Assembly (NCBI GenBank): GCA_973895155.1
Contig: OZ316894.1
Location: 25,606,001-25,670,000, forward strand
Direction: 5' to 3'
From: Marsupella aquatica
Lineage: Eukaryota; Marchantiophyta
Length of the DNA: 64,000 bases
The position numbers and the translations under genes were made by a program. Positions 10,237-22,090 of the stretch are shown here, in pieces; within the stretch, counting starts at the first letter, position 1; each line of letters begins with the position of its first letter. Under the pieces are notes generated by a model. The model made no database searches. It worked only from the letters and a program-made list of their open reading frames with translations, and was not told the origin of the DNA.

Positions 10237-11907
10237 CTTATATGGTTATAATGGGAAAAAGACATTTCTTCCTTTGTATCTTGGTTTTTTATACACTTAA
10301 TACTTACGGTATGACATCCCATAATTTACACAAATATGAACATAAACATGACAAGGACCTTTTTGTTTTCCAGAAAATTGGCTCTGTCTTGTTTGTCACC
10401 ATCCTCGCTGATGTGGCAGATCAGAGCCGCACATAACATACATGTTCTCTTGATCATGAAGCCTCTATCACAACACTCGCGTTCTCAAAGTCTCTTTGTT
10501 AGCACGCTCATTCTCAAAGCCCCTATGGCAGCACACACATGCAAAGTTGGACACATGAACTCAGGGTGCCATGTGGTAAAGCCACTTCCGAAAGGATGAG
10601 TGGAATTTCACCCCTTATTTGAACACACAACAGTTAATATTGGATTGAAATGTAAGTCCCTATTACCGAGTCAAAATAAGGTATGATTCATGACATTTTT
10701 GGCACTTTACTGGAAACTCTTTTAAATTTGGTTCGTTTCACTGGTTCTGTATATGGGAATGTGGACCTCCTGTTTGAGGATGGAACTAACTCTCATGTCA
10801 AATCAGGAAGCTTAAACAACCCTCACCAAAAACCACCCAAGCCGAATGCCCACGTCATCTGCTAATGGGAGAAGCCTAGTAGTGCGATGGGTTTGGGGTA
10901 AGCTCCAGGACACTAGTTACAACTTGAGACTGGTTGTAACCAACGGATTACGGGGGTGAAGTGATAGCAAACCTTGTAGAACCGGTGTAGTGAGATTTTA
11001 CAGGTCACATCCAAGACAACAGTGTTAACGTATCATCCGGCTAGTAAATACCTATGCTTAGCCTTGGTCCATCTGGGTTGCCAAAATCTACCGGGGCATT
11101 ATGCTATACTTGGAGGTCCATCCCAGCTTCCACTTTGGATTCACCATAGATCTTATTCCCTTTTGATATCAACATCAACCAAGATAATGAAATTTACAAC
11201 ATTTTCTGGTTGTTAAAACATTTTTGGAAACTAGTGAAGGTGCAAGGGGTTTTGGAAAGTAAAGCCTGGATGGACAAAGGGTTTGCTGTAAAGCCCCCAT
11301 GGATTTTCCAAAGCTGGGATGGATTGACTCAAAACATCAAAATTTACTCGGATAACATTCTTTATAGTTTTGAATCAACTTGTAAATAGGTTTCCATTAT
11401 TATGCGCGGTGGCAAGTCGCAGCTCATGCAAATTACTACAGGGCATTCTTCACAAAAGTGAAGAGTCCTTCTTAAAGTGGTAAGTTGGTGCCTGTGCCCA
11501 AGTAGTGAGGGCATTTAGCTTATAATATTTGATCATCTTTGCACTCGTGGGCAATTGAGCAAATGGTTTTAGAAAAGATTGAAACTTTTTCAGGTAATAG
11601 ATTGAACATCAGGAAACATGTTGGGAAATTTTGAGCAGATTTTGAGCTGAAAGAGAGATAAAAAATTGATTTGTTGAAACTAGCATTTTAGAGTTGGTGG
11701 TTGAGACACCTGGAAATACTACTTGGGGTGTCCTCAAAATTGAAACATATTTCTAAAAATAGCTCTACAATGTGTATTTTGGGTGTAAAGTGAAACACTA
11801 TGCATAGGAGTACATTTGGATGGGCAAAACAAACCCAGTGAAACACTATATGTGTAACAGTACATGAGATGGGGAAAACAAACCACTCTGTCCATCTGGC
11901 AAAACAA
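10237..11907. other. Intergenic, no gene seen
   Basis: AT-rich DNA with only short frames (at most 87 codons) that lack recognisable domains or splice support. Two similar phrases near 11795 and 11840 (GTGAAACACTAT followed by an AGTACAT word) suggest a degraded short repeat. Confidence 0.4.
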
Positions 11908-12569
11908 TTACAGTTTACCGTGTCTAAGTGCAGGCTCCCGGGAAGACACCCCGAGCCTGCAGTTATACACGGTATGCACTACGTGATAAGTGCATGATAT
12001 TCATATAATGCACTTATGGGTATGTGCCAGTGTTCGAGATTGGTGCACTTATGCACGGAAGCTCCCGATTTTGATCAGTCTGCTGCCACACACTGTTTCA
12101 TGTGTTCACTGTTGCTCTTAATCAGTCCTTAACCTCGATCTCCTTCACATTCTCTTGTGTAAACCTAGTGATTGTGCTGTCAGGTCACACATAACTCTCT
12201 CGTACCCTAAACCCTCATACAGGCCCTGCCCAAATGCTTTAGTGCACCTTAGTACTGTATCTATTTGTTTGCAGCATTATTATGGGTAAGTACTTGTAAG
12301 TACTCTATGTAATTCTGTCCAGCACTTATAAATAAAAGCATCTTGTCTACTGGAAGCACTAATTGATAAACGCATGTGAACTCTTATAGGCGGAATGCAG
12401 TTATGAATCTTGTCTTTTAGTGACGCCAAGATGTACTTATAAACGGTGCATTTTTGGGTGTATTTACAAAGGAATGTGCTGTATGTTTTGGGAAGACACC
12501 AACACCCTGCAATTATCCACGGAATGCAGTAATACACGTAGCACTTATCCACGGTAGACTGTAAACAAA
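11908..12569. mobile_element. MITE-like element with imperfect terminal inverted repeats
   Basis: The left end (TTACAGTTTACCGTG..TAAGTGC) matches the reverse complement of the right end (TTACAGTCTACCGTG..TAAGTGC) with about four differences over 25 bases, giving a unit of about 660 bp. Inside are several copies of a TTATNCACGG word (near 11963, 12047, 12513 and 12545), which resembles the subterminal repeats of hAT-type transposons. The element has no coding capacity. The flanks AAAACAAT and AACAAATC are similar but are not an exact 8-bp duplication. Superfamily assignment is therefore open. Confidence 0.5.
11916..11974. repeat. Strong 59-nt hairpin
   Basis: The arm 11916-11940 (TACCGTGT.TAA.TGCAGGCTC) is the reverse complement of 11953-11974 with two mismatches over about 22 bp, around a loop of about 12 bases. 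A second diverged copy of the right arm and loop (GGGAAGACACC ... CACGG) lies at 12490-12525. The hairpin sits at one end of the MITE-like element. Confidence 0.7.
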
Positions 12570-13596
12570 TCCTCTGTCTATCCAGACTAAACTTTCACTG
12601 GTGTCCGGGCTTTAATTTCGAGTAATTTGGTAATTTTTATTTTTCTAACTTCAAAGAACATCAAACCGCGGGCCGCTTAACTTTTTGAATCCAAATGCGT
12701 GTCGTCAAAACAGAAACGTCAAGTTGTGTGACGGGCCTTTCTGGACTTACATGCACTTCTTTTGCATTCTTACTTTGCTCGAGCTGGTCTGTTGAAAATC
12801 GAGCTCATTCGGAGTGTGGTGAAGCCTTCAAGGGCATCCGTCGTCTCGAATCGTCCGTTGCACCACACCTCACTGGTTCGGCCTTGGAATTGCCGGTACA
12901 GTCCACTACTTTATTTCTGTTTTTCTTGATATCTCCTGTTTCTACATTGTATATTGAAGTTGTAAAATGAGGAGAGTTGGTGTCTTTTGCTTCGACAATC
13001 TAAGCTCGGTGTGACTCTGAGAAGCGTAGTCGAGCCGTTCGGGTGCGATCAGGGGAACTGGTGGGCCACTGCCGAAAAGGGCGAGAATCGGGAATAATGA
13101 CGAATAAGTGAGGGAGGGTTGGTGTATTCCGTGTTCAGTCAAGCTTTTCTTCCTTTTGAGGTGTTTCGTGAAGTCTAGATTACACCGGAGTGGTACATCT
13201 GCGGAAGATACCAGATAGGGCGAATTGAATCCTGCCCCGAGATAAATTCAGGGCTGATGAACAGAAGCCGCTATGAGCCGCAAGAGTTTCCTGGGATAGT
13301 CGGCCAACCTTTCATTGCCGTTTTGTTCGACTTCTTAGCAAAGGTCGACGAGGTGAAAATGTAAGCAGCAGTCAGCAAAGACTACTTGCATTCATGGAAG
13401 GTCTGCGTCGGACGGAATAGCTGGTTGTCCCCATTGTCATAAACTTTGCAAGACGAATCGACTCTGTGATGTTTAAGGCATTCCAGAACAATAGTCCCTT
13501 GCTTACAAATTACTTGTTTGACAACCCGAAGATTTAAGACCAAAGCTGATTTGCGCATCTTCTCGCAGGCATTGAGGGCACGACTGAGCTCTTGTG
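12570..13596. other. Upstream region of snurportin gene
   Basis: The kilobase before the snurportin start holds no convincing coding frame. The short plus frame at 12695-12970 and the minus frame at 13382-13738 lack family features. The region probably contains the promoter and 5' untranslated region. No clear TATA box position could be assigned. Confidence 0.4.
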
Positions 13597-16535
13597 ATGG
13601 CGCCAGGTACTGCACCGCGAGTGCACAAGCGTGTGATTTCTGATCAGCAACGGCGACGAGATCTGGCCCTTCAGCGACAGACGGAAGGGAGGAGAAACCT
13701 ACAACTCCATGCACGCCGGCTGGCGGCAGGCCTCTCAACTTCGGCCAATGAAAATGAGACCGGTGGAGACGAAGAGATCGCTGAAGTAGAAAATGAAGGG
13801 GTGGAAAGCACTGAAAGAGGAGGAGATGACTTGCAGGGAAATGCTGAGAGTAGTCCGATTAAGGAGGATCCAAAGGATGTAGGACTGCAGCAGGGAACTA
13901 GATTGAGGGGCGCTAAGGCTCGCGCCTGGTTTTCGAAACAGCTTATGCTCCCTGAGTGGATGATTGATGTTCCTTTACGGCTCCAAAATGACTGGTAGAC
14001 ACCTTCATTTACTCATCAAAGTTTACTCTTCTTTATGAAGCATATGCTCTCTTTCTCTCGCTCGATATACATTAATCCTGTGGTGTAGCAAGCAAATCAA
14101 CGAGCTACTGCAGTTTATAATTTATTACCTCTGCTGTGACTCGTAGCTAGCTCCTTAGGAAGAAAGCAGGAAAATACTTTGAATTTTACAAGTCCTCTGT
14201 TTCCAACTGGATCATAGGACAGGTACTACGTGCGACTTGAGGATAGAATCCCGAGTGGAGTTTCCATTTATTAGCCCCAGCGCAATCATAGGACACTTGA
14301 CGCGTAGCAATCCAGGCAATGGTCAATAGTGGAGGCTGTGAGTATCAATGACAACAGAAATCATTCATTTGCGTCACCAAGGTCACAATGAACAGAGTGA
14401 TCTCAGGAAATCGGTGACATGGACCAGGAGGTGTTTCTTACGAGCTACTAGGTCCTGGCTAGTTATGTGCAGATGGACATTATTTCTTGTCTATATACAG
14501 AAAAGAATTGACAAAAGCATTTTCAGGTACGTGATGAGTAGACCTGCAGGTCAGCGATGTGTCGTTGTTTCGTCACATGGCACTACAACAAGTAGGCTGC
14601 GAAATGGTCGTGTGCTGCATGTGTTTCCTTCTGCTCTGCCCAACGGAGCAAGAACTCGGGACGTGTCGGCTGCTTCGAGTGTGTTTTGCATCCTCGATTG
14701 CATTTACCACGAGGTAGATTTTTTTTCTCCTCCTTGAATCTTAAACTTCGTCCCCTCGTAACCTCATATGACACCTGGTTCTGCTCGATAATAGTTCCTT
14801 ATGATGGTAATCTCGCGTCTGTTTTCCAAGCGAATCCATACTAAGTTGTCTTTCTCACTGACCGCAGCCGGATAAGACATACTACGTGATTGACCTGATG
14901 TGTTGGCGGGGATACTCCTTGTACGACTGCGGCTGCGAATTTAGATTTTTTTGGATGAATTCGAAGCTAGCTGAGACCAACGCCCTTCAGCCTCCATCCA
15001 CACACCATCGTTACCGTTTCAGTATTGTTCCAGTCTATGAGTGCAGCACAACGGGTTTACAGGCAGTCTACTCTCAACCGATGCCTTTCTCAAGAGATGG
15101 CATTCTATTCTACAACAGGTGAAGGGGCTAAAGTCCAAGTAAATTCTTTTCGCGTTGTGCGTGTTCCTAAATGAATATTGTCTAAACCTCTTAGATAGGT
15201 CGTATCGTCCTCATACATTCCCCTGTTCATATGAGTCCGAGGAATTTGTCCGCGCGTCAACCGTTATTTGTCGGGGTGCGTTTTGTTTGTGTGCACTTCT
15301 TCTCTTCATAACTACTTCTGTCCGTGTGCAGACATGCGCACTATGTTCTGGGGCACACTCCACTAACCCTTATTTGGAAAGACGCCCAATGTAGTGCCTA
15401 TCCTGTGGATACGGATAGCAAGGGCAACGTAACTGCTTACCAGCAGGTATATCTTTTACTTCCAGAATTTCCTGCCTTAATGCTGACTTTGTGGCCCGTA
15501 CTCTGTTCTCTGCCCCGAATGCTAGTCCAATTTCTTAGCACTTGCTCCTGGGAGCATCATGACAGTCTCCGTCAATCCTGTTTCTTGTGATCACGATATG
15601 CCTTCCTGATAGCTGAAAGATGATGTCTGGGGCAGGTGGTTCTTGAGCTAGGGAGTGATGGATCTGTGGTCACCAGTGACGAACCACCTTTGGTACTTGG
15701 GACAATGCCAGCTCATTTTCTTGAACAGGTAACTACAGCCTGTAAGTGGGCTGACCTGAGCAATTATCTACCAAAGTAAACAACTGTAGACGTTGATATG
15801 TACTCAGTTCTCTTCTTTAAATACATGAGCAGAATTCAATGACCTGAGTGAGTAGGGCACCTTCAAAGCCTATAATTCACAGATATTAATAAATGGCTAG
15901 AGTCACTGTACTGATATCTGTTTACTAGGTCCACCTTTATATATTTTCTGTTTTTATTGTATCCCACTTCGAAGTTCGTAGCGTATAGCGGTTTGGCTAT
16001 TTATATTGATGTGTCGTCACATTTGTGATCCCTAAACTTCCTGCAGAATGCTGTGAACCTGAAACCAGGAGCTTTGCTGCGATTCAATATTGGAGACCAA
16101 GGTCTCACCATCGTTAATGGGAGGCCTGTGGTTGCCGATATCCACTTTCAAGGCGTTGCAAGCCGCAGTCGTCCCGGTGCTGATAGCTGCACAAAGGTTC
16201 TTATTTGACGAAGTACTTATTTGAAGATTCCGAGTTGATAACTTCGGACAACTCAAGTTGGCATTTGGCTTCGAGTTTTCTATTGCTTCTTATCATCTAC
16301 TTACTATCTAATTATTATCATTTGCAATTCTTGCGGCTGGGTGGCTAGTGAAATCTCCAGTATAATTATTATTTCAGTTAGTACCGAGCCCTGATTGTCG
16401 GCTGTGATTGTCCAACTCCAGATATTGTTTCAATATGCAGCCAGGCGGGATCCTCTCACAATCATGGACCTCTTGGCAGCAGTGGAGTCTTCTGAACCCG
16501 AAGGAGATATGACAATGACAGGAGGAGATGCTTAA
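13597..16535 (+). CDS. SNUPN: Snurportin-1, m3G-cap import adaptor
   Basis: Seven exons join in phase to 435 codons plus TAA: 13597-13994, 14527-14713, 14868-15118, 15332-15446, 15636-15728, 16047-16196 and 16422-16535, all with GT and AG borders. The N-terminus (RRRDLALQRQTEGRRNLQLH) is the basic importin-beta-binding helix. An acidic linker follows, then the cap-binding core: MLPEWMIDVPLRLQNDW, RPAGQRCVVVSSHGTT, TYYVIDLMCWRGYSLYDC, FRFFWMNSKLAE and DGILFYN are all snurportin blocks. The protein binds the trimethylguanosine cap of spliceosomal snRNAs and carries snRNPs into the nucleus with importin-beta. The start is ATG 13597 rather than the in-frame GTG before it. Human snurportin has 360 residues; the longer C-terminus here fits plant forms. 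No damage was seen. The 3' end converges on the thioredoxin gene. Confidence 0.93.
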
Positions 16536-18426
16536 TAGCAATCTTCCAAACCTCGACATTGTGAACCCAAGGGACATTGGAACTCCAGAAGAAGTGGAGA
16601 CTCTCCCTTGTCTCTTTTTAACAAGGTAAACTAAGGCCTTTTTTTTTGTTGCTTTGGCTAGGAAAGGATAGAATCTACCGACAAGTTGTGGCGCAAGAAC
16701 TCTGGTTTCGAATGCAATCTTGTTTCAGAAGCCAAGGGTGAACACCTTTAATCGGAGCTTAACTAACTACATGCCAGAACTATGGAATCGAATTTCTCTT
16801 ATAGCCGTCACATGAATTGATCAATCAGAAAATGGTATCCTTGCTTAGCTTTTATTCAAAAACAGAATTGCATTGAAATGCCGGTTGGGTCGAGGAGTTG
16901 GTTGTAGTTTCATGTATGAACCCTCCTAACTCTTAGTGTATCGGTTGTGTTACCAGCTTCAGGAACTACTCGTTTTAAATTAGTGGATGAAATGATGTGA
17001 GAAGGGGCCCAACATCCTGAGGTGACTTCCATTCTCTATCTTTACTATGAGCTGCAAAGATCCTGCTACCAGGTGGAAATGCATGAATCCCTGGATTCTT
17101 TTTACTAATTGCAAATATTGTGACATTTTGTCTTGCGAATTTGGTTTTGCAAGCGTGGTGGCCAACTTGCACAAATAGAAAGCTTAAATCGTAGAGAATA
17201 CCACACTACCACATTAACTAATAGAATGGACACTCTATGTCTGGACGTCTGGAGTAGCTGGCTCATGTGTCCAGAGTGGTACTGTCCAAGCGTCGTCCAA
17301 CATTGAGGAAATCTTATTAATAAAGTGCGATCAAAATCTGCCAGTGAGTGCTCTCTAGAGTGAAGCCTCTACTTTCGGTAAATACAGCGCTTTCAAAATC
17401 TATTGTTTAGGGTTACTATGATTGTTTCGGGTTACTATGTAGAGTGAGCTATGCTCTAGAGTGAAGCCTCAACATTGGTTAAATTTTACTAATAAAGCGC
17501 TTTCAAAATCTAAATCTATTGTTTAGGGTTACTTTGCTAGAGTGAAAACTCTAGACATTCAAAATCTAAATCTATTGTTTAGGGTTACTTTGGTAGAGTG
17601 AAAACTCTAGACATCACTGTAAAGAGAACCAAAAGTGCATCCACAAAACAGGGATAGGAGCAAAGATGAATTGAATCTGAAATTTTCTGTCTCATGTCTA
17701 TTTAGGTTCAATGAACGGTTAATCAGGCTAGTAGTTGTCAAATCTCTATCAACTAGACTACTTTTCACCCACTGATACAATAGCGTTCAGAAACAACTTC
17801 CATTTTTGTTAGTAATGGAGTTTGGTGCTTAGACCATTCAGATCTTGCTCAGCGATATTCCTATGTCCAACCATCTCCGTCCAACCCCTTAGTATGTACG
17901 ATGGCGCCAGTTTGAACCCACACCCCAAGGTACCTATATTGCTTTCGAATTTCCACCATAGGTTCTTGCCAAGGTACTCCATATGACATTGAATCATAAT
18001 CTAGCTTCTTAGCGAGTGCCATTTCTTTAAAAGCATTGCCCCATAACCCAATTTCTTATGTCAACGTCTACTCAAACCCAAATTCATCATATTGTGTAGT
18101 ATTCACACATTGTTTCCATAAATTTATACTTCCATACAAACTCGTTTCTCAGCATGATCAGGCCTGGAATCACAGCCTTTACCAAAACCAAATGCTCAGA
18201 TCTCGAGTGACTTGTTCATCGCTGTGCGACTAAACCCTGGGCACACATCTACTAGTTTACTGTTCATTTGAACGTTGTCCATTGCGTATTTTCTTCCCTG
18301 GATGGGATAGCCGCCAACTTCTGAGTTGATGCTTCTATTGTCCAGGACGAGTTCATTTCACATCATTTTGCTACCTCTACATCTCATACAAATAATACAT
18401 ATATTTTAAAACCTAAGATAAAGCAG
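16536..18426. other. Convergent intergenic region
   Basis: This stretch lies between the 3' ends of the snurportin (plus) and thioredoxin (minus) genes. Only short unsupported frames are seen. It contains a small tandem-repeat block at about 17340-17613 and otherwise nothing I can name. Confidence 0.45.
17502..17613. repeat. 56-bp tandem repeat with TTTAGGG words
   Basis: Two adjacent 56-bp units (17502-17557 and 17558-17613) differ by very few bases. A diverged, rearranged third copy lies at 17340-17500. Each unit contains GTTTAGGGTTACTTT, close to a telobox, and the inverted pair CTAGAG...CTCTAG. Confidence 0.85.
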
Positions 18427-20720
18427 TTAGGCGGTTACATTTAAGGACGCAGAATAATGTACTAAGAAGTGAGCCCTCAAGTCATCTTCTTTAGCTCCTA
18501 CATGTGAATGTATCAACGTTCCGTTTCTGAAAAACCTGAAGTTAGGAACCCCTTTCACTCCCCACTTCCTCATCAGCGCCTGTCCATCACAGGGAAATGA
18601 CTTTAGGGAGAGCATCAAGCTAGTAACAAAAGAGCTTCGCAGCAACAAATGAGGAGCCGACAAGCATTTCAAGAGAAAATAGAGTAGCTGTAGAAATTTG
18701 ATGTGCGAAAGCAAGTAGAAGTTAACCAGAGATCCGACGAGAGGAAGGAGGACACATCTTGGAAAGGGCTTAACGACTTGGAAATTAGGATCCCTTCCTA
18801 AAGGACGTTCTGCACATGCTCTGTATCGGTTGGGCTGTGGGCTTCCCTGGTTGAGCTTTACAATATCTAGAATGAGCACATTTGTGGTTCCAGTACACCA
18901 GCAACGGTAACAGACAGCTAAGTAGCCTCTTATTCGCTTTTAAAATAAAGCATCCCATCAAATTTAGAATGCTCATATCGTATGCTCTAATATTGCACGT
19001 TTAAAGCGGGACGCAGTGAAGAGTGATTGAGAGAGTTTTACTGAGAAAAACTGTACAGTGGAAATGCCTTTCATTCGTTGCAAGTTGAGTTCGTAATAAT
19101 ATTATTATGGAGTATTCATGACATCAGGTTGATCCCCTTTCGAAACACTCATAAACTCCACAGCATTCATTCATTTATTTGTAGTTCGTATTATCTCTAG
19201 ATTTTAAGATGAACGCAGAATGACAAAATGCCGAAGGACATGGAACCTCGTAGAATCAGACCAGGAATGAAGAGTACTACTACACAAAAAGTATCACAAA
19301 TTAATAAGGCGAGAAAAAATTCGTACCCTTGTGTTAGCGCTAAGATCTCCATTGATCTTAATGAACAATGCGTCGGGATACTCTTTACTCATTTGCACGA
19401 CTTTAGGGTAAATAAGTTTGCACGGGCCACAGGTCTTTGTGGAAATGTCAACGACAATCTGCCATCAAGCACACAACGTAACTTCAAAGATTAGCAAGCA
19501 AAGAAAATTAAGTCTCCCTGGGCTTTCGTACGCTTAAAGCTCATGACAATCCTTGCAGGAAAAGTCTAATGCTTCATGAAGTGTAAGCCCGCAACGAGCT
19601 TTCTAACATATGAAATAAGAAGTCCAGATTAAGCCAACGAACGACTGCGAAACACATATCGACTTCACATATTGCAGCAGACATGTAGTTTGGCTGGAAT
19701 AATTAGGAACACTCCAGCCAAACTATTCCGCTTCCAGTTTCCTCGAAATTGCTTCGCCTGCTCTTGAAGAAGTGAGACAAATATTACTCACCAGTTTATC
19801 GCCTGACTCTGCGATGTACTTCTCCATGGTCTCCGCTGTAGCAAATCAGAATCAGCCAGTAAGAGAATTAGGCCCGGAATTAGGAACCAATTGACAGAAG
19901 CAAGACGGGTCAGACGGACGGCTCGACATAAGATCCTGCTACTGCTAGGAAGCTTAGAGACATCTCTCTACTTTACATAACAAATGATTAGAGCATTCAA
20001 ACTCCGCAACCGGGCATAGTCATAAAAAAAGGAAATACTAAAGAACCTTTTCAGAAATTCACAGCAACTTCAACTGTGAAACATGCGTGCCCGAATTATC
20101 CACTACTCGCACAACTTTCAAAGAGGATATTACAAAAGCGGAGGTCATGAAGCCGAGAACTGACTATCAGACTAGAAAATTGCTCTAGAGTACCGCAGAT
20201 AGACATAGGCTGACAGTCTAAATGAGCGGTAAAGGTCATTCCGAGAAAGCTGAAAGGAGGTCATTATGGAAACTTTCATGGTTCACAATATTCAGCTCTT
20301 GCCACGATGCCTACGACGGAAACACCTCGTATTGCATAGACAAACTGCAGAGCAGTTTTATTAATCAAACCGTGAGCAGTGAGGGAACCTACCGTCTTCC
20401 ACATCGATGACGTTTCCCTTGTCTGCATCCGTTGCCAATTCTGCTCTCGATGAACTTACAACCAAGGCCTGCTTCCTCGCAAGTCTCACATGAAGTGCCT
20501 GCGAGCTGAATTGCGACTGAAGGCGCCTCTCCCCGCCTAGAAGGCTGTAATTGGCCTTCGACAGAGGCTTGATTCCTACAGCTCCCTGCCTGGTGGCGGC
20601 CGTGGTCGGAGTCACCTTTCCACATTGGTACGAAGGTTGGATACAGGATTGCGCTACTGATGAAACAACCATGACGGGAGCCATTTTTCCTTCCTTCGTA
20701 GTCCTTCCTAAGACGTCCAA
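18427..20720 (-). CDS. Plastid-targeted thioredoxin-like protein, atypical TCGPC site
   Basis: Four minus-strand exons join in phase: 20393-20720, 19792-19835, 19327-19458 and 18427-18579. This gives 218 codons from the first ATG, or 206 from the second (MAPVMVVSS, 20684), which better fits a transit peptide. The first about 100 residues are rich in Ser, Ala and basic residues with few acidic ones, as in chloroplast transit peptides. The mature part reads VVDISTKTCGPCKLIYPK, then FIKINGD, GVKGVPNFRFFRNG (with the cis-proline) and GAKEDDL, in thioredoxin order. The active site keeps both cysteines, but the usual Trp of WCGPC is Thr. Plastid f-type and CDSP32-like thioredoxins are the nearest patterns; I cannot separate them. 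The role is probably dithiol-disulfide exchange in the stroma. Confidence 0.85.
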
Positions 20721-21434
20721 CGCGGGAAAACTGACTCAGACCGTCAGTACCAAAATTCGAGCTCGACGAAGCTCGTTGCTCCCTTCACAGTTGAGCTCTC
20801 AAACTCCTCGAGTCGTATCTTGTCCTATGACTGACTTTCCTCTTCGTTTACTTCATGCAGCTGCACAATGCCTTCCCGTCAGATATTGAGAAGCAATTGG
20901 CAACCAGAATCGTTGTACATGTCGGCACGGTTACTCGGCAGCGCTTCACAAACAAATACCGAGTGATTCAGGGCGAAGAGAAAAAGCTGGAACAGAGAAG
21001 TCAGGAGGACAAGTACCTGGCTCCTGCATGAACGGTCACGTCCGCGGCAGCAGCAGGCAAGCTAGAAAAGATTAATTTCAATCCTTCTCCTGCGAGCCAC
21101 CAATCGGCACAAACGCACGGGCTAAGGTCTAAGGAAAACTCGACACGACTTTCCATTCCGTCGAATCCTCCTACCATTCGACTCGTAGGCTTCATTGAAA
21201 GATCAATTCTCGACAAAGCTCCGCTCCAATCGGACGCCCCCGGTCCACAGAACGAATCGCAGGAGACATTTAATAATAATAATTGTTCCCTCACCGCAAG
21301 CCACAGAATGGTACAAGCGAATCGTTCCCTCGCTCGCGAGCCACACAGAATTCCGCCGATGAGCGAGCAAACCGAGACGACTAGACGAGTTCAGAGAGTC
21401 CAGTACTCCAGTCCACACCAGACGCAATGGGCTG
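20721..21434. other. Upstream region of thioredoxin gene
   Basis: No convincing gene. Frames on both strands (for example plus 20551-20889 and minus 21001-21294) have biased composition and no recognised motif. The stretch probably holds the promoter and 5' untranslated region of the minus-strand thioredoxin gene. Confidence 0.4.
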
Positions 21435-21772
21435 ACTAGGCTCGTCTTCCGTGAGGATCACATGCGACCGAAGGCGGACGACGGTGCGGCGATCGTGAAC
21501 CTCTGCCGTTCATGATCTGACGGATGCTGTGGTACAATGAATCCAGGCGGGAGACTCAGCCGTAGATTGCTTCGGTGAGCTTCGACTGTGTGCATGAACC
21601 GTCACTAGGATCGTCTTGGGTGAGGATGAGATGCAACCCAAGTCGGAAGACGGTGTGGCGATCCTGAACTCTTGCCGTTCATGATCTGACGGATGCTGTG
21701 GTACAATGCATCTAGGCCGGAGATTCAGCCGTAGATTTCTTTGGTGAGCTTCGACTGTGTGCATGCACCGTC
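21435..21772. repeat. 169-bp tandem duplication
   Basis: Two units, 21435-21603 and 21604-21772, run head to tail with roughly 85-90 percent identity by eye. The shared core includes CCGTTCATGATCTGACGGAT and CAGCCGTAGATT. Open frames through it are by-products of the repeat. It borders a second tandem block immediately downstream. Confidence 0.9.
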
Positions 21773-21807
21773 GGTCTGTCAAGATGCCGAGAACTCTCCG
21801 CCGACCC

Positions 21808-22001
21808 GTTTCACCCGAAAAGAAATGTCGGAGGGAATTATTCACAGGAGTTCCCGCAATAATTTCTATTATGTATATGTTTATGGTCCCTCAGTGCCCC
21901 TTCCGTTTCACCCGAAAAGAAATGTCGGAGGGAATTATTCACAGGAGTTCCCGCAATAATTTCTGTTATGTATATGTTTATGGTCCCTCAGTGCCCCTTA
22001 A
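21808..22001. repeat. 97-bp tandem duplication
   Basis: Two almost identical 97-bp units (21808-21904 and 21905-22001) each run from a GTTTCACCCGAAAAGAAATG start to GTCCCTCAGTGCCCCTT. They differ by one base near the middle (CTATTATG against CTGTTATG). The near identity points to a recent duplication. The second unit runs directly into an inverted repeat. Confidence 0.93.
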
Positions 22002-22090
22002 TGGGGTATTGGGGTCGACCGTATGCCGACCCGCGGGAGCGGGGAGGTGTACGGGAGACCCATACCCCATTAAGGGGCACGAAGGGACCC
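21982..22090. repeat. Inverted repeat with 19-bp perfect arms
   Basis: GTGCCCCTTAATGGGGTAT at 21991-22009 is the exact reverse complement of 22062-22080. Outside this, about 10 further bases pair with two mismatches (GGTCCCT). The 52-base loop is GC-rich. The left arm overlaps the end of the 97-bp tandem repeat, so duplication and hairpin may share an origin. Confidence 0.9.
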
